Shown one piece after another: positions 57,031 through 64,000 of a stretch of DNA of 64,000 nt. Position numbers and translations under genes: made by a program. This DNA is from Sphingobium sp. AP50 (GTDB lineage Bacteria; Pseudomonadota; Alphaproteobacteria; Sphingomonadales; Sphingomonadaceae). The number at the start of each line of letters is the position of its first letter. Positions within the stretch are counted from its first letter, which is position 1. Location of the stretch: positions 99,985 to 163,984 of the forward strand of contig NZ_FNYZ01000014.1 of the NCBI RefSeq assembly GCF_900109095.1, given 5' to 3'. Below the pieces are notes generated by a model that saw only the letters and a program-made list of their open reading frames with translations, did no database searches and was not told the origin of the DNA.

Positions 57031-57098
57031 ATGACAGGTTCTCCCACTAGAAATGTTGACATTGTCAGGTCAATCGACCATTTAACCTGACAGGAGGA
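57031..57098 (+). promoter_or_regulatory. Inverted-repeat operator and promoter of the four-gene operon
   Basis: TGTCAGGT at 57063-57070 and ACCTGACA at 57085-57092 form a perfect 8-bp inverted repeat with a 14-base spacer. Another TGACAGGT lies at 57031-57038. TTGACA at 57056-57061 could be the -35 box with a weak ATTTAA -10 at 57080-57085 inside the repeat. AGGAGG follows just before the start. The likely ligand is the XRE-type protein of the third gene (autorepression). Confidence 0.6.
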
Positions 57099-57104
57099 CT
57101 TCAA

Positions 57105-57674
57105 ATGAGCGATGGTCCGTACCGTTCGTTGCCGATGTCACCGAAGTGGAAGCAGACGGCGAAGCGCGCCTATCTGTCGTCTTTCTCGGCGCCCGAAATT
57201 TCCGAGGCGCTGCAGCAGGCAGCGGAGCGTGACTGCCGTGCGGAGCTTTCCGCTGGGCTCGTGCGTCGCGTAACGGCCCTGATCATCGGCCCCGATGAGC
57301 CCGGGCTCTTTCGTGACCTTCCGACCGCCGATCTGAATGCGCTGCACCGCGAATGCTCCTCGACCATGGAGCATGGGCTCGTGAATAACGCGATCGATGC
57401 TTTGCAAGACGGGCTGCGCGGGCAGGCGGCGCTCCAGCGGGCCGCGGAGGCAAGCGTGTCGGACCGGATGCTCGCGGGCAGTCGGCAGATCGAAGAGCAT
57501 ATGCACCGCGAAGCCTCGGATCACCGGGCGCGCGCCACCCGTTCGCGTCTCGAAGAGGCGCATGGCAGAGTGGATGTATCCGGCGTCGCCCGGATTCTGT
57601 TGCGGGCACCGGATGCGCCAGCGCGAACCGCCACCGTCGTTTATTCCGGCCTTGATGACGGAGTTCCGCTTTGA
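57105..57674 (+). CDS. Unknown protein, first gene of QueC-like/ImmA/PIN operon
   Basis: 189 residues, acidic and Ala/Arg-rich, predicted mostly helical (AERDCRAELSAGLVRRVTAL, LQRAAEASVSDRMLAGSRQI), no membrane segment, no recognised domain. It has a strong ribosome site (CAGGAGGA) and its end overlaps the next gene by four bases, so the two are coupled. It takes the place that the unknown protein QatB holds before QatC in Qat systems, but I see no QatB-like sequence. Possibly a partner or recruiter for the PP-loop protein. Confidence 0.8.
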   Translation: MSDGPYRSLPMSPKWKQTAKRAYLSSFSAPEISEALQQAAERDCRAELSAGLVRRVTALIIGPDEPGLFRDLPTADLNALHRECSSTMEHGLVNNAIDALQDGLRGQAALQRAAEASVSDRMLAGSRQIEEHMHREASDHRARATRSRLEEAHGRVDVSGVARILLRAPDAPARTATVVYSGLDDGVPL

Positions 57675-59059
57675 CCGCCAAGTTCTATCATGCCGCGGAT
57701 GCGGTGCCGCACCGTGTCGATGCCATTGAGATGGACGAAGCGCCGCGAGAGGGCGCGCGCGTGGCGACACTCGGCCAGACCATCACGCTGTCGATCGAAG
57801 GGCTCAAGGACTTCTTCTTCGCCGACTGGCGGCGCGATCTGATCGATCTGCTCGTGATCGCTGCCGCCGTCGAATATTGCGACCTCAGCGTCCGGCGGCC
57901 GGCCTGGGGCTGGGCACGGTCGTTCGACTTGCTCGTCGCGGTGCATGACGAAGAGAAATGGAGCTCGCCGCCGGTCCGTAGCGCGCTCGAAGAGGCGCTC
58001 GCCTTTCTAACTGGCGATCGCTGGACCGTGAGCTTCACCACACGCCGCGATCCCGTTGTGAAAATCACGCCGCGCCGCCTCGAACTCGACACCCCCGACA
58101 AGGTCATCATGCCCTATAGCGACGGGCTCGACTCCCGGGCCGTCGCCGCGATCGTGGAGGACCAGGAAAAAGGCGGCCTCGTCCGTGTCCGTCTCGGCTC
58201 CAAGGGGGTCGACAGCACGAAGGTCCCGCGCAAGAAGCGCCGCTTCGCGATCGTACCGTTCGACGTAAGGCTCGGCAAACGCCAGCGCGTCGAATCATCC
58301 GCGCGGTCTCGGGGCTTCAAGTTCGCGGTGATCACAGGCATTGCCGCCCAACTCGCGCCCGTCGACCGCATCGTGGTGACCGAGAGCGGGCAGGGCGCGC
58401 TTGGACCGATCCTCGTCTCGTCTGGACAGAGCTATCCCGATTATCGGGTCCATCCCGCGTTCACCCGACGTATCGAGCGGCTGTTTCAAGCCCTTACCGA
58501 CAAGGCCCCAACCTATGAATATCCGCGTATCTGGAACACCAAGGGGGAAACCCTCGCCTTGGCCAGCGCTCTTGCCACCCCGCCCACCTGGCATGATACG
58601 CGCTCGTGCTGGCAGGATTCGCGCCGCGTCAGCTTCGATGGCGAGCGCCGTCAGTGCGGCGTCTGCGCAGCCTGCATGTTGCGGCGCATGAGCATCCACC
58701 GTGCCGGGATCGAAGAACCGGCCTCGCGATATATCTGGGAAAACCTCGGCGCCGCCGAATTGGAAGATGGCGCCGTGGCAGGCTTCTCCGGCATGTCGCC
58801 GGCTTTTCGCGACTATGCGCTGGCCGGTATTCTCCATCTCGATCATCTCGCGGCGCTCAGCGGTTCCGAGTTGCATCAGCGGACCGTCCGGCGTGTCGCC
58901 CGCGAAACTGCCGAAGCGCTCGGGATGGAAATGGCCGAAGGCGAGAGCGCCCTGACGGGCTTGCTCGAGCGACACCGGGCCGAGTGGCTCGATTTCCTCA
59001 CCAGCCTTGGCAATCGCTCGTTCGTCGCCCGCGTGGCCAGGGTGTCGCCATGGCACTGA
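57671..59059 (+). CDS. QueC/QatC-like PP-loop ATPase
   Basis: 462 residues. A PP-loop-like nucleotide site YSDGLDSRAVAAI at 149-161 (variant of SGGxDS, with Asp for the second residue), ESGQGALGPIL near 238, and a zinc site CGVCAACMLRR at 329-339 with an earlier Cys near 313, the arrangement of 7-cyano-7-deazaguanine synthase (QueC). The N-terminal part with LEEALAFLTGDRW is what I remember of QatC, the QueC-like protein of the Qat anti-phage system, and is absent in housekeeping QueC (about 230 residues). No queD, queE or queF is near, so queuosine synthesis is unlikely. It might modify a protein or nucleotide with an adenylated intermediate. Confidence 0.82.
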   Translation: MTAKFYHAADAVPHRVDAIEMDEAPREGARVATLGQTITLSIEGLKDFFFADWRRDLIDLLVIAAAVEYCDLSVRRPAWGWARSFDLLVAVHDEEKWSSPPVRSALEEALAFLTGDRWTVSFTTRRDPVVKITPRRLELDTPDKVIMPYSDGLDSRAVAAIVEDQEKGGLVRVRLGSKGVDSTKVPRKKRRFAIVPFDVRLGKRQRVESSARSRGFKFAVITGIAAQLAPVDRIVVTESGQGALGPILVSSGQSYPDYRVHPAFTRRIERLFQALTDKAPTYEYPRIWNTKGETLALASALATPPTWHDTRSCWQDSRRVSFDGERRQCGVCAACMLRRMSIHRAGIEEPASRYIWENLGAAELEDGAVAGFSGMSPAFRDYALAGILHLDHLAALSGSELHQRTVRRVARETAEALGMEMAEGESALTGLLERHRAEWLDFLTSLGNRSFVARVARVSPWH

Positions 59060-60231
59060 TACCGGGCGGCTTGTCGCCCAAGGACTTGGGAGACCTGCTG
59101 CGGCAGGCCCGCGAGAACACCAAGATCACGCAGGCTGCGGCCGCGGCTGCGCTTGATGTCGCGCGCACCACTCTGGTCGCGATGGAGCAGGGGCAGCGCC
59201 GGCCGCGCGTCGACGAGCTTCAGAAACTGGCGGTTCTATACGGCCTGTCGCTCAACGAACTGCTGCGCCAAGACAGCATCCGCATCGATCTGCGGCCCCG
59301 GTTCCGTCACACTGGCGAGCAGAGCGACAAGCTACAAGCAGCCATCGAATTGCTCAACCGCCTCGTTCAGGCCGAAGTTGAGTTTGAGGACCTGCTGGGT
59401 ATTCAGCGAGCGCGGCTCGATCCGCCAGAGCGCCCTCTTGTCCCGGGCAATGTGGCCCTTCAGGCCGAACAGGACGCTGCGGAATTGCGCCAATGGCTGG
59501 GGCTCGGACTGGCACCGGTCCACGATATCGTGAGCCTGCTCGAACTTCAGCTTGGCGCGCGCGTCTATGTCCGCAAGCTCGATCCGAAAATCTCTGGACT
59601 CTACGCCTTCGACGAGCGCGCGGGTGCGTGCATCCTGCTGAATGCCGATCACCCGCGCGACCGCCGCACGCAGACCGGGGCGCATGAGTTGGGGCACTTC
59701 ATCTCGACCCGCCAGTCGCCGGATACGCTTCACGACGGGACGCCGGACTCGACCCGAGAGGAGCGCTATGCCAACACCTTTGCGCGGTGCTTCCTTACCC
59801 CGGCCCGGGCCGTGAGCGTCAAGTTTCAAGAGATGACCGCCGGGGCCTCGAAACTGACCCGCCGCCACGTCATCCTGCTGGCCCACGTTTTCGGCGTCTC
59901 CCGGGAAGCCATGCTCCGGCGTCTTGAAGAGTTGGGGCTCGCTAAGCCGGGAACGTGGGATTGGTTCGTCCAACAAGGTGGGATCACTGATGCGCAGGCG
60001 CTTGAGGTGCTCGGCGACTTGATCCCGCCGGACGATGCGAAGGTCGACGCGCGGCGCCAAATCTCGATGCGCATGAGCGTGATGGCCAGCGAAGCCTGGC
60101 GCCAGGCACTGCTCAGCGAAGGCCAGATTGCCCGGCTCCTCCACATCGATCGCGTCGATGCCCGGACCCTAATAGACGAGTTCGAGGCGGAAGGAGCTGA
60201 GACGGATGGATCCCGTTCGTTTTCGGCCTGA
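59050..60231 (+). CDS. XRE-family regulator fused to ImmA/IrrE metallopeptidase
   Basis: 393 residues. Start ATG at 59050 overlaps the previous gene by 10 bases; the frame is open far upstream inside that gene but this is an antiphase shadow. HTH_3 domain at about 12-66 (TQAAAAAALDVARTTLVAME), zinc protease ImmA/IrrE with HELGH at 212-216 and ARCFLTPA after it. In phage and ICE systems such proteins cleave or act as a repressor and derepress under stress. Here it may bind the inverted repeat at 57063-57092. Fusions of this sort with a PIN gene following have been predicted to be toxin-antitoxin-like. Confidence 0.92.
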   Translation: MALIPGGLSPKDLGDLLRQARENTKITQAAAAAALDVARTTLVAMEQGQRRPRVDELQKLAVLYGLSLNELLRQDSIRIDLRPRFRHTGEQSDKLQAAIELLNRLVQAEVEFEDLLGIQRARLDPPERPLVPGNVALQAEQDAAELRQWLGLGLAPVHDIVSLLELQLGARVYVRKLDPKISGLYAFDERAGACILLNADHPRDRRTQTGAHELGHFISTRQSPDTLHDGTPDSTREERYANTFARCFLTPARAVSVKFQEMTAGASKLTRRHVILLAHVFGVSREAMLRRLEELGLAKPGTWDWFVQQGGITDAQALEVLGDLIPPDDAKVDARRQISMRMSVMASEAWRQALLSEGQIARLLHIDRVDARTLIDEFEAEGAETDGSRSFSA

Positions 60232-60844
60232 ACCGCCGCTCGTCGCGGACGCCAGCGTCTGGATCAACCTCGTCGCCGGGGGGCGCGCAAATGATGTTCT
60301 GCGCACTTTGTCCAAGCCTACGATCATCCCGAGCATCGCGCTCGGCGAACTTGAACGCGGGCGCGACAAGGGCCGCAGCGCACACGATGGCATCACTCCG
60401 CTGATCGCGGCCGGCTACGTCACCGTCATCGACCTGCCGGCAGAGGCGGAGGACGTCTACCTGAGCCTAGTCGCCGGACGCGCCACCCAAACGCTAGACG
60501 ACGGCGAGGCCGCCACGCTCGCACTCGCACTCCACCTCGGCGCGACCGCGCTGATCGACGAGCGCAAAGCTATCAGCATTGCCGCCGCCCGATTTCCGGT
60601 CCTCACCGTCGCCACGACTACCGACCTTCTTCTGAGCGCACAGGTCCGCGCCGTGTTGGACGCCGAGCAACTCGCCGACGTTTTATTTGCCGCGCTCACG
60701 GAAGCGCGCATGCGAGTTCCCGATCATTTGCTTGACGAGGTTTGTGCCTGCCTCGGGTTTGACAGAACACAACTGTGCCTCAGCCTCCCAGCGCGTGTGA
60801 GGAGCGCTCCACAAAGCGATTTGGGGAGGCCGCTGATTCGCTAG
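60206..60844 (+). CDS. PIN-domain nuclease-like protein
   Basis: 212 residues. Acidic PIN positions are all present: Asp15 (VADASVWINL), Glu48 (ALGELERG), Asp98/Asp99 with Glu101 (LDDGEAAT) and Asp118 (LIDERKA). This fits the PIN families related to DUF3368/COG2405, predicted RNases. It overlaps the XRE-ImmA gene by 26 bases, with GGAAGGAG before its start, so it is made from the same mRNA. It may be the toxic effector of the operon. The C-terminal 75 residues are an extra helical part. Confidence 0.88.
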   Translation: MDPVRFRPEPPLVADASVWINLVAGGRANDVLRTLSKPTIIPSIALGELERGRDKGRSAHDGITPLIAAGYVTVIDLPAEAEDVYLSLVAGRATQTLDDGEAATLALALHLGATALIDERKAISIAAARFPVLTVATTTDLLLSAQVRAVLDAEQLADVLFAALTEARMRVPDHLLDEVCACLGFDRTQLCLSLPARVRSAPQSDLGRPLIR

Positions 60845-61241
<397 letters not shown>

Positions 61242-63743
61242 CTAGACCTCGATCGCGATCTCCGGAGTGACCTGCGCTACAACCTCCGCGTATAATTCGG
61301 TGCCTGGTGCCGCACGGATGCTGGCAATGAGGCTGTAACGTACCGGCTCTCCGACGTGGCCTTGCGCGACATTTTCCCGCCACCAGCCGCCAGTCGGATA
61401 GACTATGATTGCGTCACGGGCGGCAAGCTCGGTTGCAGTTCCCTCCCAGATATCCGCGTGGAGCGAACCTCTGTTACGCAGTTGCGGACCCACAGTCCAA
61501 CCGGTGTCTGATGCGGCGCGTTTGGAAGGCCGAGCGCCCGCCTCCGATGTGCGTCGGCGCAAAAAGGTATCCATCGGGTCATCAGCGTGCTTCAGGTCGA
61601 AGCGCAGACCATGACTCGCATAGACGTGCCGCCGCGAGAGACCGCGCTCGCCGGGGTTCGGTTCGATGAAGTAACTCAACGTAATCCGCAGCTGAACAAG
61701 TGTCGCGGGGTCCAGCGCTAGGAGCGCCTCGCGGGGCCATGGTAACTGATGAACCGCCAGCTCATCTGTAACGGCCGCCCCGCTCTTCATCTTAAACGGC
61801 ACGATTTCGTCCTCAATGATGAGGGTCACATCGTGATCGAGGCTGCCAAGCGCGCGCGCCAGTGACGGAACGCCAAAACCGTATCGCCGCACGAGAGCGG
61901 GCTTGCCAATGGTGCCTTGGTGGGCGCGCATGGCTGCGGTCCACTCTGCAGAATGCACGATCAGACCACGGACCGTCTCGGGCCACAAAGTAGGCTTCTC
62001 CGCCATGATCTCTGCCGCCATGCGTGCGGCGAGCGCGGTCGCCGCACTAGTATCGCCCGTCGTCGTGAACGGCCGCTCCGCCATCGTACGATAGGTGGTT
62101 AGCAAGGCGAGATCATCGACATGGTCGCCCTGGCCTGTCGCTGGATCGTGACCGATGTTGCCGCCTTCGAAGACGACATCGGGCTTGAGCGGCCACTCGC
62201 GGATCCAGCTGACGGAGGTGCGGCTGCGCGGCATGATGTCGCCGGCCGCCCCGAGCGCGCTCCAGCCGGCATAGGTCGGATCCGTGATCAGCGTGCGCTC
62301 GGTGAAGGCGCCCACCGTCAGTGCATTCCAGGCTTGGGCCGGGCTTTCGATCGGCATCGTGTCGTTGCGCGCGGGATAGTCGGCCGCGACGATCGCCTCG
62401 CGGATATTGCCTGCGGCGACCGCGATGAAGCGCTGCACCTCGTCGCGGCCGAAAGCGATCGCGTCGAGCTTCGCCGACCAGGCCGATGGTCTCCCTCGAC
62501 CATGATCGCCGAGACTGGTGACGGCGAGGCAGATCGCCCTTGGCCGGTTCGGCGCCGCGATCTCGGCGCGTGCAATAGCCTGGGCCGTAATCGCTCCATA
62601 CAGATCGGGGTCGTTGGCGCCGTGATCCGGCAGGATCTTGACGGACTCGAGCCGGTGCCTGACGGTCACAGGCCCCGTCCCGTCGAGCACGTCCATGAGG
62701 TCGCCGTAGAGCAGCGTCCCCGACATCTGCGTGCCATGCCCTCCATGAGCCTGCGTGCTAACGTCCTCGACGTTCCAGGCGGCGTCAAACGCCTGCTGGT
62801 CTCCGGGCGCCAGATAGGGCGCGATGAGCGGATGGCCGATGGTCGTTCCGGAATCGAGCAGGCAGACGGCGGGCACTTCGCCGTCGATCGGCACGAGCCG
62901 GTCGGCGAGGTCGGCGCTCCACGTCCGCTGCTCGGCGCCGTCCATGCCCATGTACAGCGAGGGCGTATCCCGTGCGAGGCGGAGTTCCGCGACGCTGTCG
63001 GTGTTCGCGATGACCCGGCCGAGCTGTTCCGGTGTGCCTTTTGCGACGACGACATCACGTTCAGCGAATTCGAGGCTATATTCGCGCGTCGCCATGCCGA
63101 GCGCCTGTGCAGCCTTGTCGAACGACCCCTTCGTCCCTTTTCGGACCCAGACCTCCCACCAGGCCTCAACACCCGGCGCGGGGAAGAGATCTACCTGGTC
63201 GGTGTAGAAGGACCGCGCGACCGCCAGCCGTGCCGTCTCGAGCGAGGCGACGAGGCGCTGGTTTTTCGGCTTGCGAATTTCCACGGTCGAGCCATCGTCG
63301 AGCGTCTTCTGCCTAACCGTGTCTTCGTCGCGATAGGCTGTGACCTTCTTGAGGTAATAGTCCTTCTGCTTCTCCGGGACGAACACCGTTGCCGAGACGA
63401 GCCCCTCTTCGGCAGGGTGCACGTTTACCAGCTCGATGGGAAAACGGCCGCGTCGGTTCTCTAACTTGTCGACGATGTCCGCCTGGTCCGCGGGCAGCGT
63501 GAATTCGACGTAGAAGCCCTTCTCGCCCGCCGCCACAGCGGGCTCGCGGCTTGCAAGGATCGTCTCCCCCTGCTGCACCACCTGCGTCAGGGCCTGGGCT
63601 AGAGCGTTTGCGTGACCGGCCCTGTCGCGCTGCGGCGGTCCTCCGCCCCCATCGCCGCCCGCCTGATAGGCTGTGTACCCCTGGCGCGCCCCTGTCCCCT
63701 GCAGGTAGATATGCGGATGCGGCCGCGCTTCCTCGTCTGCCAT
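61242..63743 (-). CDS. Subtilisin-like S8 serine protease, defence-associated type
   Basis: 833 residues, no signal peptide, so cytoplasmic. The catalytic triad is visible: Asp in AVCLLDSGTTIGHPLI (near 297), His in AHGGHGTQMSG (near 338), Ser in TTTGDTSAATALAARMA (near 562). A long N-terminal region (1-280) without known domain and a C-terminal beta-rich part (from 640) flank it. It follows an AAA+ ATPase gene by two bases. Pairs of AAA ATPase and cytoplasmic subtilase are a recurrent theme in defence islands; the ATPase may sense and activate the protease. Confidence 0.9.
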   Translation of the reverse strand: MADEEARPHPHIYLQGTGARQGYTAYQAGGDGGGGPPQRDRAGHANALAQALTQVVQQGETILASREPAVAAGEKGFYVEFTLPADQADIVDKLENRRGRFPIELVNVHPAEEGLVSATVFVPEKQKDYYLKKVTAYRDEDTVRQKTLDDGSTVEIRKPKNQRLVASLETARLAVARSFYTDQVDLFPAPGVEAWWEVWVRKGTKGSFDKAAQALGMATREYSLEFAERDVVVAKGTPEQLGRVIANTDSVAELRLARDTPSLYMGMDGAEQRTWSADLADRLVPIDGEVPAVCLLDSGTTIGHPLIAPYLAPGDQQAFDAAWNVEDVSTQAHGGHGTQMSGTLLYGDLMDVLDGTGPVTVRHRLESVKILPDHGANDPDLYGAITAQAIARAEIAAPNRPRAICLAVTSLGDHGRGRPSAWSAKLDAIAFGRDEVQRFIAVAAGNIREAIVAADYPARNDTMPIESPAQAWNALTVGAFTERTLITDPTYAGWSALGAAGDIMPRSRTSVSWIREWPLKPDVVFEGGNIGHDPATGQGDHVDDLALLTTYRTMAERPFTTTGDTSAATALAARMAAEIMAEKPTLWPETVRGLIVHSAEWTAAMRAHQGTIGKPALVRRYGFGVPSLARALGSLDHDVTLIIEDEIVPFKMKSGAAVTDELAVHQLPWPREALLALDPATLVQLRITLSYFIEPNPGERGLSRRHVYASHGLRFDLKHADDPMDTFLRRRTSEAGARPSKRAASDTGWTVGPQLRNRGSLHADIWEGTATELAARDAIIVYPTGGWWRENVAQGHVGEPVRYSLIASIRAAPGTELYAEVVAQVTPEIAIEV

Positions 63744-63745
63744 CG

Positions 63746-64000
63746 TTACCGTCGGGCCGCTGCCCTTCGCTCAGCGATCGCCGCGAGAAGATCCGCTGTC
63801 TCCACGCGCTCACGCCCCGCGAGCAAGGTCCGTTTCGCCGATTCATCCGCAATCCGGGCGAGATCCGCCTGGCTCAGTCCCTCGATCTCTCCGGTCGCTT
63901 GCTCCCATGAGACCGAGGCCGTGTCGAAGGCCGACAGCCGGCCCTCCAGGATCGCTCGGGCGACAACCGCGTCCGGGAGGGCATATTCGATCACGTCGTC
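63746..64000 (-). CDS. AAA+ ATPase, C-terminal end (cut by window edge)
   Basis: Only the last 84 residues are visible: IEYALPDAVVARAILEGRLS, then GEIEGLSQADLARIADESAKRTLL in the lid/sensor 2 helices of classical AAA ATPases (FtsH/Cdc48 type). Walker motifs would lie beyond base 64000. Two bases separate its stop from the S8 protease start. It is probably the regulator or unfoldase for that protease. Confidence 0.8.
   Translation of the reverse strand, partial: DDVIEYALPDAVVARAILEGRLSAFDTASVSWEQATGEIEGLSQADLARIADESAKRTLLAGRERVETADLLAAIAERRAAARR

Noticed and set aside
58606..59049. N-terminal extension of the XRE-ImmA protein
   Set aside because: The extension lies in the QueC-like gene in another phase and is Arg-rich; the HTH begins just after the ATG at 59050.
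57105..59059. Complete Qat system
   Set aside because: Only a QatC-like protein is supported; no QatA ATPase or QatD TatD-type nuclease is present and the first gene shows no QatB-like sequence.
62121..63464. 447-residue open frame on the plus strand
   Set aside because: It is antisense to the S8 protease, whose catalytic triad is intact; Arg/Asp-rich composition without any domain.

Overview
The window reads as chromosomal DNA of a GC-rich alphaproteobacterium, most likely a sphingomonad. This is inferred from the gene types (Tat-exported IorAB-type molybdenum oxidoreductase with a tri-haem cytochrome c, FixJ-type regulators with PAS kinases, UBP-zinc-finger plus cNMP/thioredoxin-reductase fusion, M48 peptidase beginning VTGFEAAAATAEYL) and from codon use. 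No rRNA, tRNA, CRISPR array or insertion sequence was recognised.

Region 1 (about 1-51.5 kb) is a redox, respiration and electrophile-stress region. It holds a molybdenum hydroxylase (iorAB-like) divergent from a cytochrome c; a YdeP/FdhF-type molybdoenzyme in one operon with a cytochrome bd-type oxidase (cydAB); an SDR with a divergent AraC regulator; a KefB-like antiporter; a formate/nitrite channel; a secreted DUF305/beta-propeller pair; an alpha/beta hydrolase; a large sensor kinase with beta-propeller sensor; a MexEF-OprN-type RND pump; osmC-fdhD-mobA; a kinase/thioredoxin reductase/UBP operon; an Old Yellow Enzyme with SDR and LysR; SMP-30; single-domain receivers; a FixJ/PAS-kinase pair; an FAD monooxygenase; an M48 peptidase; moaA and moeA; katG; an unknown protein with a PD-(D/E)XK-like motif; another SDR and a ketopantoate reductase-like gene.

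Most transcription units in region 1 share a short degenerate palindrome upstream. In gene orientation the consensus is about ATACCCGCGTATA (TAC-N4-GTA core), usually 50-115 bases before the start codon. I found about 18 copies from 3.8 to 51.5 kb and none in front of genes to the right. I interpret this as the operator of one regulator, most economically the NarL/FixJ-type response regulator at 39097-39735 or a paralogue. The regulon would join Mo enzymes, their cofactor genes (moaA, mobA, fdhD), alternative respiration, KatG, RND efflux, KefB, OsmC and thioredoxin reductase.

Region 2 (about 53-64 kb) is a defence island. It has a Gabija-like pair (OLD-family nuclease plus UvrD-like helicase), then a divergent four-gene operon (unknown protein, QueC/QatC-like PP-loop protein, XRE-ImmA/IrrE protein, PIN-domain protein) behind an 8-bp inverted repeat, and at the right edge a subtilisin-like S8 protease with the end of an AAA+ ATPase gene. 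The four-gene operon is the best candidate for an undescribed system; it resembles no complete system I can name. Between moeA and katG lies a decayed end of modC, and 52.6-52.8 kb holds another possible gene fragment.
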